In this document: in pieces, positions 7,820 to 16,600 of the stretch
How the letters are laid out: every line of letters starts with the position of its first letter
Numbering within the stretch: position 1 is the stretch's first letter
NCBI RefSeq assembly: GCF_004348995.1
Contig: NZ_SMKQ01000063.1
Span: 1 to 41,437, forward strand
Origin: Nonomuraea terrae
GTDB lineage: Bacteria; Actinomycetota; Actinomycetes; Streptosporangiales; Streptosporangiaceae
Length of the DNA stretch: 41,437 nt
Direction: 5' to 3'
Translations under genes and position numbers: made by a program
The notes under the pieces: model-generated
The model's input: the letters and a program-made list of their open reading frames with translations, nothing else
The model's database searches: none
What the model was told of the DNA's origin: nothing

Positions 7820-8603
7820 CGGGCCTGCGGGCGAGCAGCACCTCGGTCACCGTCCGCAGCTCCCACGTGCCCGAGGGATTCAGCGCGAGCAGCTCCCGCC
7901 TGGCGGCCTCGGTGAAGGCCGCCAGCCGGTCGCCGAGCCGGGCTGGCGTGGAGTAGGAGTACGACAGCTGCAGGCCCAAGATCTCCTCGACCCCGTACGT
8001 CAGGCGCTCGGTGTAGCACGTCACGTCGAGGTCGCGGAACGGCGAGGTGACCAGCACGTCGTCGTGGTGCTCGCCGGTCGCCTGGTAGGAGTCGGACGCG
8101 GTCAGCGTGTTGACGCCGAACTCCTCGCGCAGCCGCCGCATGGCCGGCTCCCACGGCTCCTCCGGGTCGTCGTGGCGGGACGGCCCGACCAGCGCCACGA
8201 CGCCGCCGGGCGGCAGCAGCTCGTCGAGGTCCGCCAGCACCGCGCGGCGGTCCGTCCAGTGGAACGACCGCCCCATGACGACGTGGCCGAACGGCGGCAG
8301 CGCGCGCAGCGCCGTGGAGTCGCCCCTGATCCAGCGGATGTTCGGCACGGCCGCCGCCAGGCGTTCGCCCTCGGCGAGCATGCCGGCGTCGGGGTCGACG
8401 GCCAGCACCTCGCGGACGTGGCGGGCCAGCGGGACGGCGATCGTGCCGGGGCCGCAGCCGAGGTCGAGCACGGTGCTTTCAGGCCCGAACGCCGCCGCCA
8501 GCCGCTCGATCGCCGGCCCTGCGTGGCGGGGTCTGTATCGGGCGTAGAAGGGAGCCGCGCCGCCGAACAGGTCCTCCATGGATGGGACCATATACGGGTT
8601 CAT
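7767..8603 (-). CDS. Class I SAM-dependent methyltransferase
   Basis: A protein of up to 278 residues with a Rossmann-type methyltransferase domain. Motif I is VLDLGCGPGTIA (about 45-56), the acidic end of strand 2 is VLAVDPDAGMLA, and motif II/III regions are RWIRGDSTALRAL and ALPPFGHVVMGRSFHW. This resembles the Methyltransf_11 group that acts on small molecules; the substrate is unknown. A second in-frame ATG at 8579 (MEDLFGG) may be the real start. The C-terminal tail is proline-rich and runs into the 3' end of the TetR gene on the other strand. It is divergent from the copC-like gene, with only 27 bases between starts. Confidence 0.87.
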   Translation of the reverse strand: MNPYMVPSMEDLFGGAAPFYARYRPRHAGPAIERLAAAFGPESTVLDLGCGPGTIAVPLARHVREVLAVDPDAGMLAEGERLAAAVPNIRWIRGDSTALRALPPFGHVVMGRSFHWTDRRAVLADLDELLPPGGVVALVGPSRHDDPEEPWEPAMRRLREEFGVNTLTASDSYQATGEHHDDVLVTSPFRDLDVTCYTERLTYGVEEILGLQLSYSYSTPARLGDRLAAFTEAARRELLALNPSGTWELRTVTEVLLARRPVTAPPPKPPARTTPPPG

Positions 8604-8630
8604 GACGTGTCCGATGGAAGGTTTTGCTCT

Positions 8631-9269
8631 GTGAGGCGGCTACTCACGGTCCTGCTGCTCGCCTGCGCCACCGTGGGACTGGCGCACACGCCGGCCCAGG
8701 CGCACAACGTGCTGATCGGCAGCGACCCCAAGGACGGAGCGACGCTGACGGCCTCGCCCGAGCGGGTGACGCTGGTGTTCGACCAGCTGGTGCGCCAGGG
8801 ATACGCGCAGGTGGGCGTGACGGGGGCCGACGGGTCGGCGTGGGCCGACGGAGCGGCCGAGGTCGCGGCGGAGCGGGTGTCGGTCAAGGTCAAGCCGTTG
8901 CCCGCCGGGGGCACGTACGTCGTGGGCTACCGCATCCTGTCCGCCGACGGCCACCCGGTCACCGGCAAGATCACCTTCAGCCTGGCGCCGGACGCCTCCG
9001 GTGTGAGCACGGACACCACCAGCGCGGCGGCCGGGAGCTCTGGGGCTGCGAATTCTGGGGCTGCGAATTCTGGGGCTGTGAGTTCAGGAGCCGTGAGTTC
9101 TGGTGCGGCCGCCGAGGCGGCGGCCAACGGCGGCGCGGGGATGGCCGTGGTGTGGATCGTGGGAGCGCTGCTCCTGCTCGCGGCCGGCACCGCCGTGGCC
9201 CTGCGCCGTTCCTCCTCCCCCGTGGTTGAGGGCTCCCCCGCGGTTGAGGGCGAGAGGACGGGCGCGTGA
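8631..9269 (+). CDS. CopC-domain copper-binding secreted protein with C-terminal membrane anchor
   Basis: A 212-residue protein. A signal peptide (RRLLTVLLLACATVGLAHTPAQA) should be cut before HNVLIGSDP, leaving an N-terminal His as in the Cu(II) site of CopC. A second conserved His lies in SADGHPVTG. The CopC beta-sandwich is about 26-125, followed by a low-complexity linker built of five 5-residue repeats (136-160), one TM helix (AVVWIVGALLLLAAGTAVAL) and a short cytoplasmic tail. It should sit on the outer face of the membrane and pass copper to CopD. The GTG at 8631 starts directly at the signal peptide, with GGAAGG upstream; the frame is open further upstream but has no coding sense there. 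Its stop overlaps the copD-like start. Confidence 0.9.
   Translation: MRRLLTVLLLACATVGLAHTPAQAHNVLIGSDPKDGATLTASPERVTLVFDQLVRQGYAQVGVTGADGSAWADGAAEVAAERVSVKVKPLPAGGTYVVGYRILSADGHPVTGKITFSLAPDASGVSTDTTSAAAGSSGAANSGAANSGAVSSGAVSSGAAAEAAANGGAGMAVVWIVGALLLLAAGTAVALRRSSSPVVEGSPAVEGERTGA
9036..9110 (+). repeat. Five tandem 15-bp repeats in the CopC linker
   Basis: The unit is approximately AAT TCT GGG GCT GCG, encoding variants of [NS]SGA[AV], five times in a row in frame. Copies 2 and 3 are nearly identical at DNA level, indicating recent tandem duplication. The repeats lengthen the flexible tether between the copper domain and the membrane helix. Confidence 0.85.
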
Positions 9270-10297
9270 CCGTCACCGCTGCTTCCGTGTCCTCCCGCCG
9301 GATCGGCGGGCGTGCGGTGGCCGGGGCGTTCGGCGTGTGCGCCGTGCTAGCGGCCGTGGCCGCGAGCACCCTCACCGCCCAGGACGCCGTGCCCGGCATC
9401 CCCATGCCCGGCGTCGTGGTGACGTACGGGCTGCCGATCGTGCGGGTGCTGCTCGACGTGGCCGCCGTCGCCGTGGTCGGCCTCAGCCTGCTGCCCAAGC
9501 TGCTCGGCTTCGACGACCCCGAGCGCACCGAGCCCGTCATGCTGCGGGTGCGCCCGCTGGCGGTGACGGCCGCGTGGGCGTGGGCGATCTGCGCGCTGCT
9601 CACCATCGTGTTCCAGACCGCCGAGCTCAACCCCGGCTCCGTGCCGACGTTCGGCATGATCGCCGCTTACGTCGATGACGTCGGCACCGGTCAGGGGCTG
9701 CTGTTCAGCGCGGCGTGCGCGCTCGCGGCGGCCGGCATCGGGCTGATGGCGGTGCGGTTCGGCGAGAAGGTGCCGGCCGAGCTGCGGATCATCGTGGCGT
9801 TGTTCGGGCTGCTGCCGATCCCGGTCACCGGTCACGCGGTCGACTCGGTCTGGCACGACCCCATCATGATCTCGATGGAGATCCACGTCATGGGAGCGGC
9901 GGCGTGGACCGGCGGGCTGGTGGCGCTGGCCGCGTTCGTGGCCCCGCACCGCGATCTGCTGGCCGTGGCGCTGCCGAAGTTCTCGAGGATCGCCACGGTG
10001 TGCCTGCTGCTCGTGGGGCTGTCCGGCCTCATCACGGGACTCAGCACGATGGCGCTCACGCCGGGCGTGACACTGCCCGACGCGATCGTGACCAGCCCCT
10101 ACGGGCAGCTGGTCGTGGTCAAGACGGCGCTGGTGGCGCTGCTGGTGCCGCTGGCCGCCCACATCCGCTTCCGGCTGCTGCCCGCCATCCGGCAGCGCCG
10201 GGCCACCGCCCTGGTGGGCTGGGCGGTGGCCGAGGTGAGCGTGATGGGGCTGGCCTACGGCGTGGCCGTGGCGATCACGCGCTCGTCGATCGTCTGA
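9266..10297 (+). CDS. CopD-family copper resistance/transport membrane protein
   Basis: A 343-residue polytopic membrane protein with about eight hydrophobic helices. The C-terminal half matches the CopD domain: ISMEIHVMGAAAWTGGLVALAAFV with its conserved His, followed by LPKFSRIATVCLLLVGLSGLITG and the GQLVVVKTALVALLVPLAAH helix. CopD proteins are thought to move copper across the inner membrane together with CopC. The GTG start overlaps the copC-like stop by four bases, so the two are co-translated. It ends 4 bases before the end of the convergent membrane-protein gene. Confidence 0.9.
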   Translation: MTVTAASVSSRRIGGRAVAGAFGVCAVLAAVAASTLTAQDAVPGIPMPGVVVTYGLPIVRVLLDVAAVAVVGLSLLPKLLGFDDPERTEPVMLRVRPLAVTAAWAWAICALLTIVFQTAELNPGSVPTFGMIAAYVDDVGTGQGLLFSAACALAAAGIGLMAVRFGEKVPAELRIIVALFGLLPIPVTGHAVDSVWHDPIMISMEIHVMGAAAWTGGLVALAAFVAPHRDLLAVALPKFSRIATVCLLLVGLSGLITGLSTMALTPGVTLPDAIVTSPYGQLVVVKTALVALLVPLAAHIRFRLLPAIRQRRATALVGWAVAEVSVMGLAYGVAVAITRSSIV

Positions 10298-10301
10298 CGG
10301 C

Positions 10302-11495
10302 TCAGGGGGTGACGGCGGCGGGGACGGTCGCGCGGGGCACCGGGGCCGCGGCCTCGCGCGGCCGGCGCCGGCTCGCGATCCACTCGACGGCCAGCCAGCA
10401 GACCAGCAGGCCGAGCCCGGCCCACACGGCCGACGCCGTGACCAGCGGGGGCGCGCCGAGCAGGCCCTCCTGGCCCTTGATCCAGCCGTACACCGGGCCC
10501 ATGACGGTGCTCTGCGCCGCCAGCGCGCCGTACGCGCCGGCCGTGACCACGGCGGCGCCGAGCACCGCCCGCACGGCGGGCTGGCGCACCAGGAACGCCA
10601 CGTCGACCAGCAGACCGGCGACGACCAGGAAGAACGGCACCGCCGACGGCGGGAAGCCGGTGAAGGTGAGCAGCGGCCAGGCCAGCGTCCTGAACCCGAC
10701 GTAGGCGACGGCCACGAGCGTCGCGGCGCCGAACCGGCCGATCAGCAGCCGGGCCACGACGAGCACGGACAGCCCGACGACCACGGCGTAGACCGGGTAG
10801 AGATAGTCGGGCACGGGCAGGGTGAAGCCGGCCATCATCGCCCGGTCGATCGGCCGGCCCATCTGGTCGGCCGCGAACTGCAGCAGGATCTGCTCGGCGT
10901 AGACGACCTTGTCGTCCCACGCGCCGAGCGACAGGATGCCGTACTCCTGGTGCTGCTCTGGGAAGTGCACGTTCTCCAGGAAGAACGCGAAGAACGCCCC
11001 CAGCACGACCACCCGCTCCCGCCCGGGCGGCGCCCCCATGAACCAGCCGCGGATCACACCCGCGATCATGAAGAACGTCCCGGCGTAGAGCATCATGTGG
11101 GACGGGCTCCACGAGGTGATGTCGAGGCCGTTGATGCGGTGGTTGATCAGGTCGAGCGGCACCGCGACGAGGAAGACCCCCGTGCCCCACTGGATGAGCC
11201 GCAGCGCGGCCTTGTCGACACCGTAGCCGGTGTAGCCGTGGATGACGGTCAGCGCGACGACGATGACCGTGCCGACGGAGTTGAGCAGGTGGGGCGGGGC
11301 AAGGTCGTCGCGCAGCCACTTGAAGTGCCACGAGACGTCCCACGCCGAGCCCAGGACCTTGAGGGCGAACGCCACCAGCCAGCCGATGTAGAGCACCCTG
11401 AACAGATCCTGCGGCGTCTCACGGCCCGCCTGCCCCCGGGTCCAGTACGGCAGGGCCCAGGCGGCGGCCTTCTTGAACGATGCTGGAGACTTCAC
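10302..11495 (-). CDS. Unrecognised polytopic membrane protein with paired Asp-x3-His...His motifs
   Basis: A 397-residue protein with about nine to ten hydrophobic segments; I do not recognise the family. It has two similar clusters of potential metal ligands near membrane edges: D53-x3-H57-x11-H69 and D115-x3-H119-x13-H133. A third cluster is ENVHFPEQHQ with H177 and H182. The two D-x3-H-x(11-13)-H arrangements look like an internal duplication, and their spacing resembles the Asp-His-His copper ligands of PmoC/AmoC (D-x3-H-x12-H). There is no overall resemblance that would justify naming it a monooxygenase. It lies tail to tail with the CopC/CopD genes, so a copper link is possible but not by operon. 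The ATG at 11495 precedes a basic, amphipathic N-terminus. Confidence 0.8.
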   Translation of the reverse strand: MKSPASFKKAAAWALPYWTRGQAGRETPQDLFRVLYIGWLVAFALKVLGSAWDVSWHFKWLRDDLAPPHLLNSVGTVIVVALTVIHGYTGYGVDKAALRLIQWGTGVFLVAVPLDLINHRINGLDITSWSPSHMMLYAGTFFMIAGVIRGWFMGAPPGRERVVVLGAFFAFFLENVHFPEQHQEYGILSLGAWDDKVVYAEQILLQFAADQMGRPIDRAMMAGFTLPVPDYLYPVYAVVVGLSVLVVARLLIGRFGAATLVAVAYVGFRTLAWPLLTFTGFPPSAVPFFLVVAGLLVDVAFLVRQPAVRAVLGAAVVTAGAYGALAAQSTVMGPVYGWIKGQEGLLGAPPLVTASAVWAGLGLLVCWLAVEWIASRRRPREAAAPVPRATVPAAVTP

Positions 11496-11572
11496 AGGAC
11501 TGAATCTTACGGTGGCCGGCCTTGAACGCTGAGACGCCCTGTTCCGGCGATCACCTTTGCCACAATGCCGGC

Positions 11573-12085
11573 ATGTCGTTTGATATCCGATCTGCCGGCC
11601 CGGAGGACTCGCCGGCGATCGAAGAGGTCCGCATCGCCAGCTGGCGTGTCGCCTACCGCGGGGTCCTACCGGACACGTACCTCGACGGCCTGGAGGTGCG
11701 GCCGCAGTTGGTGCAGGCTCGTGCGGAGGCGCTCGCGGACGGGCGGCTGACGGGCGCGGTCGCCGTGCGCGACGGGTCGGTCCGCGGCTTCACCCTGTAC
11801 GGCCCGAGCCGCGACGCCGACATCCCCGGCATGGAGGTGTACGCCATCTACGTGCTGCCCGACGACTTCTCGACCGGCATGGGGCGGGCGCTGATGACGG
11901 CGACCACGCAGGCCATGGCCGCGTCGGGCGGCACGGAGACCGGGCTGTGGGTGCTGGCGGACAACCCGCGCGCGCGGCGGTTCTACGAGCGCTTCGGGTT
12001 CACGCCGTCGGGGCGGACGAAGCAGGTGGAAGATCCCCCGCTGGAGGAGGTGCACTACCGGCTGACGCTCTCAGCGAGAACATGA
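11573..12085 (+). CDS. GNAT-family N-acetyltransferase
   Basis: A 170-residue acetyltransferase starting MSFDIRSAGPEDSPAI, the usual GNAT strand 1/helix 1 opening, with WRVAYRGVLPDTYLD typical of the subgroup with a Trp-Arg-xx-Tyr helix. The acetyl-CoA site is around YVLPDDFSTGMGRALM, a variant of the R/Q-x-x-G-x-G/A loop, and the C-terminal strand is ARRFYERFGFTPSG. The acceptor substrate is unknown. The ATG at 11573 is chosen because residues encoded upstream are not conserved-looking. Its 3' end overlaps the convergent methyltransferase gene by 86 bases. Confidence 0.88.
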   Translation: MSFDIRSAGPEDSPAIEEVRIASWRVAYRGVLPDTYLDGLEVRPQLVQARAEALADGRLTGAVAVRDGSVRGFTLYGPSRDADIPGMEVYAIYVLPDDFSTGMGRALMTATTQAMAASGGTETGLWVLADNPRARRFYERFGFTPSGRTKQVEDPPLEEVHYRLTLSART

Positions 12086-12845
12086 GAGGCAGCCGCGGCG
12101 CGCCGTACGGGAGGCGGTATCCGCCGTCGCCGGCGACGAGCGTGCCGTAGCGGCGGAAGAGCGTGTGGTCGTGCTCGTGCAGGAACTCCATCCGCAGCCC
12201 GGCCGCCGCCAGCGCGGTGACGATCTCACCCAGACCGTGCCGGAACTGCATCGTCCTCGTGTGCGTGAGCGCCGCGCCGTCGGTGTAGGTGTGCGGCTCG
12301 TCCCAGACGTGGGGGCCGCGTTCGAAGTAGTCGTGGGTGACCGTGGTGCCGCTCTCGTCGTCCAGGACGTCGGAGAACGGGTGGAACTCGGCCAGGTAGA
12401 GGAACCCGCCGGGCCGCAGCAGGGCGGCGACCGTCTCGGCCCAGCGGGCGATGTCGGGCAGCCAGACGAGCGCGCCGACGCCGGTGTAGACGATGTCGTA
12501 CGTCTCGCCGAGCGCCTCGACGGCGTCGTACACGTCGGCAGTGACGAACCGGGCCGGGATGCCGCACTCCGCGGCCAGCGCCCGCGCCTGCTCGACAGCC
12601 GCCTCCGAGAAGTCGAGCCCGGTCACCTCAGCGCCGAGCCTGGCCCAGGAGAGGGTGTCGAGGCCGATGTGGCACTGCAGGTGAGCCAGCCGACGGCCGG
12701 ACACGTCGCCGACCTCGTCCAGCTCGAACCTCCGCAGCGGGCTGCGCCCGGCCTTGAACCCTTCGACGTCGTAGAAGGCGGAGCCGACGTGGACGGGGAC
12801 GCGCGCGTTCCAGTTGGCCCGGTTGAGCTCGAGGTAGTCGTCCAT
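12000..12845 (-). CDS. Class I SAM-dependent methyltransferase
   Basis: A 281-residue protein. Motif I region is RLAHLQCHIGLDTLSWARLGAEVTGLDFSEAAVEQAR, a variant in which LQCHIG replaces the usual LGCGTG, known in a subgroup of actinobacterial methyltransferases. YDIVYTGVGALVWLPDIARWAE and LLRPGGFLYLAEFHPF follow. The substrate is unknown. The ATG at 12845 (MDDYLELNRANWNARV) fits the N-terminus of the family. The natural domain seems to end at LPLMFSLRA; the last 20 or so residues are low complexity and lie antisense to the GNAT gene, suggesting read-through after loss of an older stop codon. Confidence 0.88.
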   Translation of the reverse strand: MDDYLELNRANWNARVPVHVGSAFYDVEGFKAGRSPLRRFELDEVGDVSGRRLAHLQCHIGLDTLSWARLGAEVTGLDFSEAAVEQARALAAECGIPARFVTADVYDAVEALGETYDIVYTGVGALVWLPDIARWAETVAALLRPGGFLYLAEFHPFSDVLDDESGTTVTHDYFERGPHVWDEPHTYTDGAALTHTRTMQFRHGLGEIVTALAAAGLRMEFLHEHDHTLFRRYGTLVAGDGGYRLPYGAPRLPLMFSLRASAGSAPPPAGDLPPASSAPTA

Positions 12846-12915
12846 GCCGGGGAGCCTAGGCGTCGGCCCGCGGCTTCGCCGACATGCCACCTCCTACGTC
12901 CTCGTACGCGCACTC

Positions 12916-12958
12916 GTTGTCCACAGGAGCCCATGGGCGCCGGCCGGTTGTCCACAGG
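12916..12958 (+). promoter_or_regulatory. Two perfect DnaA boxes (TTGTCCACA) in tandem
   Basis: The 12-mer GTTGTCCACAGG occurs at 12916-12927 and again at 12947-12958, same orientation, 31 bases apart (about three helical turns). Its core TTGTCCACA is the preferred DnaA box of Streptomyces and relatives. At this GC content the 9-mer is expected well under once in the whole window. The rest of the 296-base gap 12846-13141 has an inverted repeat at 13037 and no credible gene. It is not an origin by itself, as there is no box cluster and no dnaA/dnaN; DnaA titration or transcriptional control is possible. Confidence 0.6.
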
Positions 12959-13036
12959 CGGCGCGCTCGGCGGTTCCCTCGGCCGGGCCGGCGTGCATCA
13001 TGGCCGCGTGACTCCAGCAGACGCAGTGCCGCTTCT

Positions 13037-13068
13037 CCAGGTCGTGCATAGTCAGCCGCATGACCTGG
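13037..13068. promoter_or_regulatory. Inverted repeat upstream of the NTF2-like gene
   Basis: Arms CCAGGTCGTGC and GCATGACCTGG are complementary at 10 of 11 positions around a 10-base spacer. The element ends 73 bases before the NTF2-like ATG. It may be an operator or a leader hairpin; nothing else in the region suggests which. Confidence 0.4.
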
Positions 13069-13141
13069 CAGGTAATCGCCACGCCCACGCGCCGCCGGGC
13101 AGACTGCGACGGCACCACCGGGACGACATGAAGGAAAAGCC

Positions 13142-13567
13142 ATGACGACACGTGACACCGTGCAGGAACTGCTGCGCCGGATCGGCGCGGGCGACCCCGA
13201 GGGCGTCGCCGCCCTGTTCGCCGAGCGGAGCGACTGGCGGTTCTCCTGGCCCGCCGACGGGCACCCGGCCGTGCCGTGGATCCGCCCGCGGGCCGGCCGC
13301 GGCGACGTGGCCGAGCACTTCCGGAGCCTGGCGGCGCACCACGTCGCCGAGCTGAACGGCACCTCGGTGAGCCACGTCCTGGTGGACGGCGACGACGCGG
13401 TCGTGCTCGGCACGATCGCGCAGACGGTCAAGGGCGGCGAGGTGTCCTACACGTCCCCGTTCGCGTTGCATCTCACCGTCGAGGAAGGCTTGGTCACCCG
13501 CTACCACATCTACGAGGACAGCCTCACGGTCGCCCGGGCGTTCTCCGGCGACCGGCGCACACCTTGA
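13142..13567 (+). CDS. NTF2-like / SnoaL-type ketosteroid-isomerase-fold protein
   Basis: A 141-residue protein with the cone-shaped alpha+beta pattern: helix 1 TVQELLRRIGAGDPEGVAALFAE, then FSWPADGHPAVPWI, GDVAEHFRSLAAHH, and strands ending in FALHLTVEEGLVTRYHIYEDSLTVARAF. This fold covers isomerases, cyclases, dehydratases and many binding proteins, so the activity cannot be assigned. The ATG at 13142 has a good upstream GAAGGAAAAG. It stands alone, downstream of the DnaA-box region. Confidence 0.88.
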   Translation: MTTRDTVQELLRRIGAGDPEGVAALFAERSDWRFSWPADGHPAVPWIRPRAGRGDVAEHFRSLAAHHVAELNGTSVSHVLVDGDDAVVLGTIAQTVKGGEVSYTSPFALHLTVEEGLVTRYHIYEDSLTVARAFSGDRRTP

Positions 13568-13647
13568 TCACCCGGTTCAGCTCGTACAGCACCGCGCGGC
13601 AGGTCCCGGCGTGAGCCCCGTCTCAGGGATCTCTCAGGTGCGGAAAG

Positions 13648-13659
13648 TAGGCTCACCGC
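13648..13659 (+). promoter_or_regulatory. Leaderless-type -10 box for the hydrolase-ABC fusion gene
   Basis: TAGGCT (TAnnnT) is followed by exactly 6 bases and then the ATG at 13660, and no Shine-Dalgarno is present. This is the arrangement of leaderless actinobacterial transcripts. No convincing -35 is seen. Confidence 0.4.
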
Positions 13660-16600
13660 ATGAAGCGTGTGGCCGCCCTGGTGGTGGCGCTCGCCCTCAT
13701 CGGGGTGACGACGTGGCTCGTGTGGCCGTCGGCTCCCGGGGTGCGGGGCCAGGACCAGAAGATAACCGTCGTCGACGGACCCGCCGACGACCAGCGCGTG
13801 GTGCTCGACACGACGTTCTTCCCACCGCCTGAGGGCGGGAAGGCGCCTGCCGTGCTGCTCGCCCACGGGTTCGGCGGCAGCAAGCAGAGCATGCGGGACC
13901 AGGCGATCCGCCTCGCCCAGGACGGCTACGCGGTGCTGACCTGGTCGGCGCGCGGCTTCGGCCGCTCCACCGGTCAGATCGCGCTCAACTCGCCCGACTA
14001 CGAGGTCAAGGACGTCAAGCAGCTGATCGACTGGCTGGCCGAGCGGCCCGAGGTCCAGCTCGACGCCTCGGGCGACCCGCGCGTGGGCATCGCGGGTGGC
14101 TCGTACGGCGGCGCGATCGCGCTCATGACGGCCGCCTTCGACCAGCGGGTCGACGCGATCGTGCCGCAGATCACCTGGTCCGACCTGGCCGACGCCCTGT
14201 TCCCCAACGCGGCCACCACCACCCAGACCGCCCCAGGCCCCACCACAGGCGAAGCCGACACCACCACCGGAACGGACGGCGACGCCGCGCGGAGCGATGG
14301 CGAGTCCGGCACGGCCTCAGGCGGCACCGACTCCTCCGCGAGCGCCGACCCCACCACGGGCGGCACCGAGTCCTCCGCGAGCGCCGACCCCACCACGGGC
14401 GGCACCGACTCCTCCGCGAGCGCCGACCCCACCACGGGCGGCACCGACTCCTCCGCGAGCGCCGACCCCGCCACGGGCGGCACCGGCACCGATCAGGGCG
14501 CCAGCGACACCGGCTCCCCTGACGCGTCCGGGTCGGGGGCGGCGAGTGGCGTCTTCAAGCGCATGTGGGCCGGCATCTTCTTCGGGCAGGGCGTCTCGCT
14601 CGACGCGTCGTCGCTGCTGGGCCCGCGGGAGACGGCCGGGCCGCTGACTCCTCAGCAGGCGCGCTGCGGCAGGTTCCTGCCGGAGATCTGCGACATCTAC
14701 CAGGAGGTCGCCGAAGACGGCAGGGCCTCCCCGGAGGCCGTCGCGCTGCTGCGCAAGTCGAGCCCCATCACCGTGGCCGACCGCATCAAGGCGCCGACCC
14801 TGCTCATCCAGGGGCAGCGTGACTCGTTGTTCCCGCTGAGCCACGCCGACGCCAACGCCAAGGCCATCGCCGCCGCGGGCACGCCGGTCAGCCTGGCGTG
14901 GTTCGACGGCGGGCACGACGGCGGCAACGGCGAGGCCGACTGGCTGTTCGAGCAGTCCTCGGCCTGGTTCTCCCGCTATCTCAAGGGCGAGGGCTCGCGG
15001 ACGCCGCCGGTGAGCGCGTTCACGGTGACCCGTGACGGCGGGCGCGACCCCGGCACCCGTCAGCGCATCCGCCTGCACCCGGAGGCCGACGCCTACCCCG
15101 GTCTCGGCGGCACCGACACCGCCACGGTCGAGCTGGCCGGCCCCGAGCAGAACATCGTCAACCCGCCCGGCGGCGCCCCTGCCTCGATCTCGACGGTGCC
15201 GGGCATCGGCGGCCTGCTGGGCGGCCAGGGCAACGGCGGCGTCTCGATCGACATGCCGGGCCAGAGCGCCGCGTTCGAGTCCCGGCCGCTCACCGCTCCC
15301 CTGCAGCTCACCGGCAGCCCGACCATCACGGTAAGGGTGACGGGCGAGGGCGAGGCGACACTGTTCGCCAAGCTGTACGACGTGGCCGAGAACAACCAGC
15401 TGCCCACCCTGCCCGCCGGGCTGGTGGCGCCCGTCCGGGTGACGATCCCGCAGGGCGCGGGCAGCACGGAGGCCACGATCACCCTGCCCGCCGTGGACCA
15501 CCGCTTCGCCGTGGGCCACCGGCTGCGCCTGGTGGTGACGACGACGGACATGGGGTTCGCGACGCCCGCCGCGCCGGCGGCGTACCAGATCTCGCTGGCC
15601 TCCCCCGCGCTCACCGTCCCGACGGTGCGCACGCTGGCCGCCGCTCCCACCGGGGTGGCGTGGTGGGTCTGGGCCATGCCGCTGGCCTCGATCGTGGTCG
15701 CGGCCGTCCTGCTGGCCACCGGCCGCACCCCGGCCGGCCTCCGCCGCCGGCCCGTACGCGCCTCCACGGCCGAGCCCGCTTCGATCGGCGGCACGCCGGA
15801 AACCGGCATACCGAACACCACGCCTGCTTCCAGCCCGAACGGCAAGCCGGTCACCCCCGCTGTCACCACCCCGAACGGCCAGGCACCCGACGCCGGCACG
15901 GCGACCGGGACCACCGCGACCGGCACCACGACGGCCGGGACCACGACGGACGATCCATCGGACGTCGCCACCGGTGTCAACGGCTCCTCCCCCGATGCCG
16001 CGACCACCGTCAACGGCTCCTCCGATGCCATGGCCGGCGGCCAGGCTCATGACGGGGCCACGACGGGCAGCCGGACCGGTGCCGCGCCCGTCACCAGCGT
16101 CCCGGCAAGCGACACCCCCTCCGGCAGCAGCGCGACCGGCACGGCCGCGGTCGCCGCGGCGGAGGTGCCGCTGGAGATCAGGGGGCTGACGAAGGCGTAC
16201 CGCAACGGCGAGCTGGCGGTCGACGGGCTGTCGTTCCGCGTCGAGAAGGGCCAGGTCCTCGGCCTGCTCGGCCCGAACGGCGCCGGCAAGACGACCACCA
16301 TGCGCATGATGATGGGCCTCATCCAGCCCGACGACGGCGAGGTCCGCATCTTCGGCGAACGCGTCACGCCCGGCGCCCCCGTGCTGTCGCGGCTCGGCTC
16401 GTTCGTCGAGGGGCCCGGGTTCCTGCCCCATCTGTCCGGGCACGACAACATCCAGCTCTACTGGGCCGCCACCGGCCGCCCGGTCGCCGACGCGCACTTC
16501 GACGAGGCTCTGGAGATCGCCGGGCTCGGCAAGGCGCTGGAGCGGGCCGTACGCACCTACTCCCAGGGCATGCGCCAGCGCCTGGCCATCGCCCAGGCCA

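Noticed and set aside
10302..11495. Calling the protein a PmoC/AmoC-type monooxygenase subunit
   Set aside because: Only the ligand spacing is similar; there are no PmoA/PmoB partners and no overall sequence likeness visible.
12916..12958. Chromosomal replication origin
   Set aside because: Only two DnaA boxes, no AT-rich unwinding region, and no dnaA, dnaN or other origin genes nearby.
12894..13151. 85-codon minus-strand frame over the DnaA-box region
   Set aside because: No ribosome site, composition unlike a protein, and it covers the DnaA boxes and inverted repeat; treated as intergenic.
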